From positions 1-12,912 of the forward strand of contig JANZYY010000079.1 in the NCBI GenBank assembly GCA_026419705.1: DNA of 12,912 bases. The letters run 5' to 3'. The position numbers and the translations under genes are program-made. A model generated the notes under the pieces. It saw only the letters and a program-made list of their open reading frames with translations, was not told the DNA's origin and did no database searches. Origin of the DNA: Fischerella sp. Its GTDB lineage: Bacteria > Cyanobacteriota > Cyanobacteriia > Cyanobacteriales > Nostocaceae. How positions within the stretch are numbered: the stretch's first letter is position 1; every line of letters starts with the position of its first letter. Of the stretch, positions 7,853 to 12,912 are shown one piece after another.

Positions 7853-7975
7853 GGTTTTATTTCTCCTGCTTATTTAATATGCGTTTTTTTTTCGTAAATG
7901 CCTAATCTCGTGGCATCCGATACTTGAGTCTGTTTTGCTCAACTAATATGAAAATGCTGGAGAAAAGTTCAGCTT
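7853..7975 (-). other. 123-bp intergenic gap with small inverted repeats
   Basis: The gap between the methyltransferase stop and the next glycosyltransferase start holds two weak inverted repeats. ATGCC/GGCAT (7898-7902 and 7912-7916) has a 9-nt loop; TTGAG/CTCAA (7924-7928 and 7938-7942) also has a 9-nt loop. There is a run of nine T on the plus strand (7884-7892). On the transcribed minus strand the run reads as A, so this is not a normal intrinsic terminator. No convincing promoter is seen. The ribosome site of the downstream gene is AGGAG at 7863-7867. Confidence 0.35.
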
Positions 7976-8755
7976 TTACTTAGTACAAAAATAGATATCT
8001 TCACTATTGTTATCTTCACTGATTAATCGGTATCTTTCTGCTAATTCAGTCCCTATTTTATGGATGTAATCTTCTACTTTCACTTTAAATCCTGCTGCTT
8101 CCAACCGATTCTTATAGTCTCTTCCGTATTGCCTAACGTGGTCTTTTTGACCGTAAAATTTGATTCTGTCTTCTTCTGAAACGATACTAGGATCTTCAAG
8201 GGTTTTTTCAAGAGTAGTATCGAGAGGAACTTGTAAAATTGCCCATCCAGTAGGTTTGAGTACTCGATGAAGTTCTCTCATGGCTTTGCGGTCATCTGGA
8301 ACGTGTTCTAAAACATGATTGCAGAGAATAACATCAAAGGAATTATCAGCAAAAGGCATATCTGTAACATCAACATGAACCATTGAACGGGGTGCTGATA
8401 AGTCAGCGGTCAGGTAATCCAAATTAGGCAGCGATCGCAGGACGCGATAGAGTTGAAATTCTGGTGCAAAATGTAAAACTTTCAGTTTTTCACTCAACAA
8501 ATTTGTTTCATCTTGTAAATAGAGCCACAGCAAACGATGCCTTTCTAGCGAGAAGCATTTGGGACATTCTGCGTTTGGTCTTTTGTTAATTCCTGCTGGT
8601 AAGAATGTCCGAAAATTACCTTTGCAGCAAGGGCAAGTATACTCTTTACCGGCATAGGTAATTGACTGTACGAATGATATACAGCTTTTAGCGATTTGTG
8701 AAAGGTAGTATTTTATTTGTGTTAATCCAAAATTTGCCTTCAACTCCATCGTCAT
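7976..8755 (-). CDS. Methyltransferase with N-terminal zinc ribbon
   Basis: This 259-residue protein joins a short cysteine module to a class I methyltransferase core. The module is CPCC (41-44) with CPKC (64-67), a likely zinc ribbon, followed by a helix with SLERHRLLWLYL (69-80). The core has an unusual motif I, VLHFAPEFQLYRVL (93-106), where the usual glycine-rich loop is replaced. Later motifs are orthodox: YLTADLS (114-120), DVTDMPFADNSFDVILCNHVLEHV (129-152, Methyltransf_11 signature) and RVLKPTGWAILQVPLD (164-179). I recall this HFAPE form from related proteins in polysaccharide islands. It probably methylates a sugar or lipid-linked intermediate, though the acceptor is unknown. The ATG at 8755 has GAGG 5 nt upstream; an ATG two codons later is possible. 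It follows a glycosyltransferase gene by 23 bp, so the two are surely co-transcribed. Confidence 0.82.
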   Translation of the reverse strand: MTMELKANFGLTQIKYYLSQIAKSCISFVQSITYAGKEYTCPCCKGNFRTFLPAGINKRPNAECPKCFSLERHRLLWLYLQDETNLLSEKLKVLHFAPEFQLYRVLRSLPNLDYLTADLSAPRSMVHVDVTDMPFADNSFDVILCNHVLEHVPDDRKAMRELHRVLKPTGWAILQVPLDTTLEKTLEDPSIVSEEDRIKFYGQKDHVRQYGRDYKNRLEAAGFKVKVEDYIHKIGTELAERYRLISEDNNSEDIYFCTK

Positions 8756-8778
8756 ATTTACCTCTATTTTTCAAAGTA

Positions 8779-9984
8779 TTATTTATGGCTATAATTACGA
8801 ATTGTGTTGTTCCAAATCTTTGTTAGATTTGTATTTTTAGTGCGATCGCTCTTTTGTTTTGCTGTTTCGATACCCTCTAAGATAGCCATTGCAGTTCTTT
8901 CCCAGGTGAATCTCTGAGTAACGCGATCGCGCCCTACCATGCCCATATGAAAAGTCTGTTCTGGATTTTCGATTGCTTTGACAATCGCGTCTGCGAGCAA
9001 ATCCACTCGTTTAACTGGTACTAGCCAGCCTGTGACGCCGTCTTCTAGAATTTCAGGAATAGAACCAGTCTCATAGGAAATGACTGCTAGTCCAGCAGCT
9101 TGAGCTTCAGAAATTGCTCTTCCAAAAGATTCCAATCGTGAAGGTAGAATAGCTAAATTAGCCCACTCTAGTTCACGAACTAGTTCATGGGGTTGCAACT
9201 GTCCTAACAAAACAACTTTATTTTGAATTCCATGTTCTCCTATTGACTGCTTAATCTCTTCTTCATACCCCCAGCCTGCCAATTTTAATGTCCAGTTGGT
9301 ATAACCTTGAGCAGCTACTTTTCCTAAAGCTGCAATAGCATCAAAAACTCCTTTGGCAGGAGCAAAGGAGCCATAGAAAATGAAGTTAGATATAGTTTGC
9401 GTACGTGAACGCTCAACTTTGCTAAATATAGGATTTATACCACGACCAGTAATTTTGATACGTTCCTTCTCTACATTAAATAAAGTAGAAATTTCCTCCT
9501 GCGTATATTTTGAAGATACAAAGACTATATCAGCACATTTAAAAGGTCGCCAGCGAAACCATTTATCAGTGAGATGTTTGATTGCTTTAAAATCGGTTTT
9601 GCGATTGAGCCACTCAATATATGAAGGATGGGCAGCAATCATACCAAATACCACATTTTGTGACTTTAAAAGTCTTGGTAGTAAAGCTCCTTCGTGACTC
9701 CAACTTAACACTGCATCCACTTGTTTTTCTAACAAGATTTTTTTGACAGTTTTTGCTACTAAAATACAATCTAATAGATAGTGTAACCTTAATTTATTTG
9801 GTTTGGCTGGGATAACTTGAAATGAATTACTTTGCGGTTCTTGCTCTGCGTTAGAAGAAACAGGCACAAGAATAACCTTGTGACCCAGCTTATACAATGC
9901 ATCAGCAATTTCCAGACAGCTTCTTGTTCCTCCGCCTGGATAATTCAGAGAGTAGTGATAGGTAATAACGATGTGATTACTCAT
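8779..9984 (-). CDS. Glycosyltransferase family 4
   Basis: This 401-residue protein is a GT4 enzyme. The N-terminus HIVITYHYSLNYPGGGTR (4-21) gives the first strand and glycine loop of the acceptor domain. SSKYTQEEI (157-165) marks the end of that domain, and GRGINPIF (180-187) leads into the donor domain. There FYGSFAPAKGVFD (203-215), LAGWGYEEE (235-243) and the EX7E pair in ESFGRAISE (E285, E293) are followed by AQAAGLAVISYETGSIPEIL. It should transfer a sugar with retention to a growing lipid-linked glycan. The ATG at 9984 has AGGT 8 nt upstream. The C-terminus after about 375 is polar and carries no recognisable motif. It sits 41 bp after one glycosyltransferase gene and 23 bp before the methyltransferase gene, so it is an interior operon member. 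Confidence 0.9.
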   Translation of the reverse strand: MSNHIVITYHYSLNYPGGGTRSCLEIADALYKLGHKVILVPVSSNAEQEPQSNSFQVIPAKPNKLRLHYLLDCILVAKTVKKILLEKQVDAVLSWSHEGALLPRLLKSQNVVFGMIAAHPSYIEWLNRKTDFKAIKHLTDKWFRWRPFKCADIVFVSSKYTQEEISTLFNVEKERIKITGRGINPIFSKVERSRTQTISNFIFYGSFAPAKGVFDAIAALGKVAAQGYTNWTLKLAGWGYEEEIKQSIGEHGIQNKVVLLGQLQPHELVRELEWANLAILPSRLESFGRAISEAQAAGLAVISYETGSIPEILEDGVTGWLVPVKRVDLLADAIVKAIENPEQTFHMGMVGRDRVTQRFTWERTAMAILEGIETAKQKSDRTKNTNLTKIWNNTIRNYSHK

Positions 9985-10025
9985 TAATTTCTACCTGTAT
10001 TGCTAACAGGAACATCAATATATGC

Positions 10026-11111
10026 TTACTGATATTGGAGATTGTTTTGATATACCTTTAAAGTTTTTTCGGCAATATTTTGCCAATTATACTCTTTCGC
10101 AATTTGATAATTATATTCACCCATTTTTGATAATTCAAATTGCTTTTCTATTGCCATTTTCAACGCATTTAATAAACTATCTTCATCATCGGGATCGTAT
10201 AAAATTGCTCCAGCATCATCTAGCACTTCACCGATACATCCTTTGCGGGGGGCAATACAAGCACGACCGAAGGACATAGCCAGAAGAACTGCACCGGATG
10301 TCAGAATGTCTCGATAGGGAAAGACAACTACATCACTGGCATTCATGTAGAGTTGAATTTGGTCATCGGCAACAAAGCCAGGTATGAATTTTATTCTGCG
10401 ATCGTCAGCAATTCTTTGCTTGATCAGGTCAGCTAGTGTTAAATCGTTATTCCATACTTTACCAGCAATAACTAGCTGAATATTTGGTTGAGGTAAATGT
10501 TTGAAAACATCTATTAGTTCTAACACACCCTTATAAGGACGAATTAAGCCAAGGAATAAGAACACTACATCTGAACTTGAGATATTTAGGTTTTCTCTTG
10601 CTTTTGCTTGAGTCAGGATATTTTCATAATAATCTATATAATTACCATGTGGAACTACGAATATTTTATTATCATTAGATAGATGAAAATTTGTGATGAT
10701 TTCTTGTTTGGCTACTTCACAGTGAGCAATAATAGCATGAGCAATTTTGGCAACTAAAACTGTAAAAAATTTCTCTAGTTTTAAGAAACGATTAGCGTGG
10801 TTCTTAAGATTATGAACTGTCCAAATAATCTTTACACCTAATAACCTTAAAAACAGTATTTGAAAAATGAAAAGAATTGAGCTAATTAGAGATAAAGAAA
10901 TATTAGATTTAATCAAAAAAAAGTGTAACCAGTGCAGATGTAAAATATTTGCTTGCCATTTTGTAATAGCTATCGGTAAGAAAAAACTACCACAACCAGA
11001 ATCTTTTACCTCAACTCCTAGCTTTTCTAAATTTTTAGCTAATTGGCTTTGATAAGGATTCTCGTTGTTATTAGGATTGTAGGGTAGAAAGACTGACCTC
11101 AAATTCTCCAT
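10026..11111 (-). CDS. GT4-like glycosyltransferase lacking the EX7E motif
   Basis: This 361-residue protein has a GT-B layout but a variant active site. HLHWLHFFL (about 58-66) is followed by a hydrophobic stretch (about 71-93) that may press into the membrane, then IIWTVHNLKNH (95-105), whose histidine is typical of GT4-like acceptor sites. The donor domain has LFLGLIRPYKGVLEL (about 185-199) and LVIAGKVWN. Where EX7E is expected the sequence is YRDILTSGAVLLAMSFG (266-282), with neither glutamate; the TSG form is known from memory in other GT4-like proteins of polysaccharide loci. The ATG at 11111 is chosen over a TTG eight codons earlier because AGGAG lies 7 nt upstream. It leads the downstream block after a 207-bp gap. 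A sugar transferase role is likely, the sugar unknown. Confidence 0.85.
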   Translation of the reverse strand: MENLRSVFLPYNPNNNENPYQSQLAKNLEKLGVEVKDSGCGSFFLPIAITKWQANILHLHWLHFFLIKSNISLSLISSILFIFQILFLRLLGVKIIWTVHNLKNHANRFLKLEKFFTVLVAKIAHAIIAHCEVAKQEIITNFHLSNDNKIFVVPHGNYIDYYENILTQAKARENLNISSSDVVFLFLGLIRPYKGVLELIDVFKHLPQPNIQLVIAGKVWNNDLTLADLIKQRIADDRRIKFIPGFVADDQIQLYMNASDVVVFPYRDILTSGAVLLAMSFGRACIAPRKGCIGEVLDDAGAILYDPDDEDSLLNALKMAIEKQFELSKMGEYNYQIAKEYNWQNIAEKTLKVYQNNLQYQ

Positions 11112-11118
11112 ATTTCTT

Positions 11119-11123
11119 CTCCT
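11119..11123 (-). promoter_or_regulatory. Ribosome binding site fixing the 11111 start
   Basis: AGGAG on the minus strand is 7 nt from the ATG at 11111. This strong site argues for that start rather than the in-frame TTG at 11135, where no such site is placed upstream. Confidence 0.7.
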
Positions 11124-11163
11124 AATGGTCAACAATCTGACTTGAAAGTCATTTACCCAAATG

Positions 11164-11179
11164 GCTAGGTTAGCCTAGC
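11164..11179 (-). repeat. Perfect inverted repeat in the leader of the 11111 gene
   Basis: GCTAGG and CCTAGC form a perfect 6-bp stem around the loop TTAG. An overlapping alternative, GGCTA-GGT-TAGCC (11163-11175), could also form. It lies 53-68 bp upstream of the ATG at 11111 and just downstream of a possible -10 box. It could be an operator or a leader hairpin; no T-run follows on the minus strand, so it is not a standard terminator. Confidence 0.4.
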
Positions 11180-11190
11180 AGTTGCTCAGA

Positions 11191-11196
11191 ATTATA
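11191..11196 (-). promoter_or_regulatory. Possible promoter -10 box (TATAAT)
   Basis: A perfect TATAAT is read on the minus strand in the longest intergenic gap of the cluster. Transcription would begin near 11184 and give a leader of about 73 nt. No good -35 box is seen at 16-18 bp spacing, so it would need an activator or be chance in AT-rich DNA. If real, it would drive the downstream genes to the polymerase independently of the pyruvyl transferase end. Confidence 0.3.
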
Positions 11197-11276
11197 AGTT
11201 TTACATCAAATTTATTTGCATCAGTATTTTCTGTATGTTATTCATTCTTTGTTTTCAAGCAACAATGCTGTTTTCT

Positions 11277-11293
11277 AGTAATTTAAAATTACT
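11277..11293. repeat. 17-bp AT-rich palindrome
   Basis: AGTAATTT and AAATTACT are perfect 8-bp arms around a single A, in the gap between two glycosyltransferase genes. It contains GTA-N9-TAC, one base longer than the NtcA consensus GTA-N8-TAC, so an NtcA site is doubtful. A binding site for another dimeric regulator, or a weak hairpin after the stop codon at 11319-11321, are alternatives. Confidence 0.4.
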
Positions 11294-11318
11294 CATTTCA
11301 TTGCTTTTAATACATATA

Positions 11319-12476
11319 CTATTTATTGGTAAAAGGCTGTAAAACCTCATATTTTCTTTCTATAGGTGCTGGGACAGCTTGATAGTAGCATCTCAAGTGT
11401 TCATCAAAGATTGCCGACATACAAAGACGCTGTCGCAGATTTTTCATAGCTGTGTTATCACGTTGCTGGCAAGAGAGTAAAAGCTGTTTAATTCTATCAG
11501 CAAGGGCAGTTGGTGTGTAGGGAGAAAATGTTTGAATTGCGCCTGGCTCAAGTTTGTTGTATTCACCTATTAAAGGTAAATCAAATGCCAGAATTGCTGG
11601 GTGAGCCACAGATATCCAAGTTGATAGAGAACCGGAAGCAGAAGAGGTTTGAAAAGGGCAAATTGCTACATCAGTGGCAACTAAATATTGCTCTAGCTCT
11701 TGCTCAGACAAGTAGCCTGTGATTTGCAGGCGGTCTTCTACACCAAGTTTTTTTGAAAGGTCTACTAAGTCTTTACTAAACGATTCGCAACCGTCGCTTG
11801 GTCTGCCTGCAAAAATAACTTTTACGTTTGATGGTAGTTGAGGCAGCGCTTCTACTACTAATCGATGTCCCTTACGCGGAAAAATCCAGCCCAATAATGT
11901 AATTATTTTGTACTTTTCTAAGTTCAATGCTTTGCGGGCTACCTCATAACTGACTGTTACTGTCCTCTCCTCTACAAAATGTGAGATGACTTTTACCTTA
12001 TTGTTAACTGTGTTTGTTCCTACAAGATATTCAAGCCTTTGTGCTTCTTGCTTGGTGCAAACTAAAACTTGTTGTACTTGAGCGCACATCCAGCGCAAAT
12101 TCCAGGCAGTTGGGCCATACTTTGCTTTAGCGTAATTGAAGATATTTCTCCAGCTAAAAGGCACTTGTAGCACGTAGACATCATGCATTGTGACTATAAG
12201 CGGACAAGAACAGTTACGCATCAAAAGTTGGAGATAATAGCGCTGCGATCGCTTTCCCCAGAGCAGTTTATTGTGTTGCAAGTGAATCACATCAGCAGCA
12301 GCGAGTTGTTTGGCTGCGGCCATTAACATAGCTCGATTCTTGTGCCGATCCTCGGTTAAAACTACACTAGCCTCGATAATAGTGAAGCCGCGCTGACGTG
12401 CCTCTGAGGCGATCAACTCGCTGTAGCGACGAATTCCATGTTGAACTGGACCAATGTGCAGATAGCCAATTTTCAT
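11319..12476 (-). CDS. GT4-like glycosyltransferase lacking the EX7E motif
   Basis: This 385-residue protein is a GT-B type sugar transferase. The N-terminus MKIGYLHIGPVQHGIRRYSE gives the first strand and a glycine turn; VIHLQHNKLLWG (63-74) and LIVTMHDVYVL (93-103) mark the acceptor side, with a GT4-like histidine at 98. The donor half has ITLLGWIFPRKGH (192-204), IFAGRPSDG (221-229) and ITGYLSEQELEQYL (252-265). The expected EX7E region reads TSSASGSLSTWISVAHPAIL (277-296) and lacks both glutamates, so the active site is a variant of the GT4 type. The ATG at 12476 follows a modest GAGATGA ribosome site. Only 13 bp separate it from the pyruvyl transferase gene, so the two are co-transcribed. 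Function as a sugar transferase is likely but its donor is unknown. Confidence 0.82.
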   Translation of the reverse strand: MKIGYLHIGPVQHGIRRYSELIASEARQRGFTIIEASVVLTEDRHKNRAMLMAAAKQLAAADVIHLQHNKLLWGKRSQRYYLQLLMRNCSCPLIVTMHDVYVLQVPFSWRNIFNYAKAKYGPTAWNLRWMCAQVQQVLVCTKQEAQRLEYLVGTNTVNNKVKVISHFVEERTVTVSYEVARKALNLEKYKIITLLGWIFPRKGHRLVVEALPQLPSNVKVIFAGRPSDGCESFSKDLVDLSKKLGVEDRLQITGYLSEQELEQYLVATDVAICPFQTSSASGSLSTWISVAHPAILAFDLPLIGEYNKLEPGAIQTFSPYTPTALADRIKQLLLSCQQRDNTAMKNLRQRLCMSAIFDEHLRCYYQAVPAPIERKYEVLQPFTNK

Positions 12477-12489
12477 TTCATCATCTCAG

Positions 12490-12912
12490 TTAACGTGCAA
12501 CTTGCAGGAGCATATCGAAGTTACTCGCTGTCTTTTGCTTCACTTGAGGCAGCACTTTTTTGAGTTGCTCAGAAATTTCTTGGCGTCCTTTCCAAGCAGA
12601 ACGAATTGCATTGCAAGCAGTATCGGTGTCTAGGAACTGCTGTATAGAAATGAGCAATCCACTATGAATAGACTCATGTCCTAATAAATCGGTCATGATG
12701 CCTTCGGCTTTGATTGAGTAACCAATTGGCAAAGTACAAACACCACTGGAAAGCCCGGCGATCGCTGCATGCATGCGTTCAGCTACTACTAAGTCACAAG
12801 CACCGATTAAACCCTTGAACTCAGAGGCTGTGTGGTCTGCACCAGCAAAATGAACGCGGGGATCAAATTTGAAGAGTCTGAGCAAGTGACCGGCAAGGAT
12901 GCGATCGTCATT
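12490..12912 (-). CDS. Polysaccharide pyruvyl transferase family protein (5'-truncated)
   Basis: The C-terminal 140 residues of a protein are visible; the frame stays open to the right edge (beginning NDDRILAGHLLRLFKFDPR), so the start is outside the window. The diagnostic stretch is VVAERMHAAIAGLSSGVCTL followed by PIGYSIKAEGIMTDLLG, which matches the C-terminal domain of the polysaccharide pyruvyl transferase family (PF04230, CsaB-like), including the conserved R-x-H-A and Y-S-x-K elements. Such enzymes transfer the enolpyruvyl unit of phosphoenolpyruvate to form a cyclic ketal on a sugar, adding negative charge to the glycan. Placement 13 bp before a glycosyltransferase gene supports a role in decorating the same polysaccharide. 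A general family member without proven ketal activity is possible, since only the C-terminal part can be read. Confidence 0.85.
   Translation of the reverse strand, partial: NDDRILAGHLLRLFKFDPRVHFAGADHTASEFKGLIGACDLVVAERMHAAIAGLSSGVCTLPIGYSIKAEGIMTDLLGHESIHSGLLISIQQFLDTDTACNAIRSAWKGRQEISEQLKKVLPQVKQKTASNFDMLLQVAR

Larger units (their letters stand above)
1070..12765. repeat. HIP1 palindromes (GCGATCGC), 12 copies
   Basis: The octamer GCGATCGC begins at 1070, 1737, 2704, 4011, 5398, 5571, 6876, 8431, 8842, 8923, 12245 and 12758. Twelve copies in 12.9 kb is far above chance (about 0.2 expected at equal base use). This density is a known hallmark of many cyanobacterial genomes, and copies lie mostly inside genes, so they are a genome-wide feature rather than a sign of local function. 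Confidence 0.9.

Noticed and set aside
7884..7892. A T9 run as an intrinsic terminator
   Set aside because: On the plus strand no stable GC hairpin precedes it and no gene ends there; on the minus strand it reads as A.
9380..9697. A 105-residue open frame on the plus strand opposite the 401-residue glycosyltransferase
   Set aside because: It lies wholly antisense to a clear GT4 gene, has no recognisable domain and no good ribosome site.
11278..11292. A possible NtcA site (GTA...TAC)
   Set aside because: The spacer is 9 rather than 8, and its centre is about 100 bp from the likely start of transcription rather than near -41.
1..12912. CRISPR array, tRNA/rRNA genes, insertion sequence or integrase
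   Set aside because: I saw no regularly spaced direct repeats, no cloverleaf-like gene and no transposase or integrase protein in any frame.

Overview
The window most likely comes from a cyanobacterium, probably a filamentous Nostocales type. I count 12 copies of the HIP1 palindrome GCGATCGC in 12.9 kb, where chance predicts well under one. A heptad repeat of the kind common in Nostoc intergenic DNA sits at 4078-4098. The genus is an inference. Coding density is high and the longest gene-free gap is 207 bp. I see no rRNA, tRNA, CRISPR array or transposase.

Left arm (1-2645, plus strand): the C-terminal ATPase half of an ABC exporter cut by the window edge, a class I SAM methyltransferase, and a nucleotidyltransferase-fold protein of the NTP_transf_5 type. 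The exporter and the NTP_transf_5 protein look like those recalled from some lasso-peptide (RiPP) clusters, so this arm may be the tail of a separate system lying mostly to the left.

Right arm (2648-12912, minus strand, transcribed right to left): a polysaccharide assembly cluster. In order of transcription it encodes a polysaccharide pyruvyl transferase (N-terminus outside the window), six GT-B fold glycosyltransferases of the GT4 type, with a zinc-ribbon methyltransferase after the third, and finally a multi-TM O-antigen-polymerase-like protein. Most genes are closely spaced (10-41 bp). Four larger gaps (207, 123, 104 and 141 bp) could hold internal promoters. The two arms converge, with only 2 bp between their stop codons.

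The likely joint job of the right arm is stepwise assembly of a decorated repeat unit on a lipid carrier at the cytoplasmic face (glycosyltransferases, methyltransferase, pyruvyl transferase), then periplasmic polymerisation. No initiating sugar-phosphate transferase, Wzx flippase or Wza/Wzc export gene is visible, so these must lie elsewhere. The points most worth a second look are: two GT4 proteins without the EX7E glutamates; the methyltransferase with an unusual motif I and four zinc-type cysteines; a possible 5' frame disruption in the polymerase gene next to the heptad repeat; and the possible RiPP link of the left arm. I found no clear evidence of a wholly new system.
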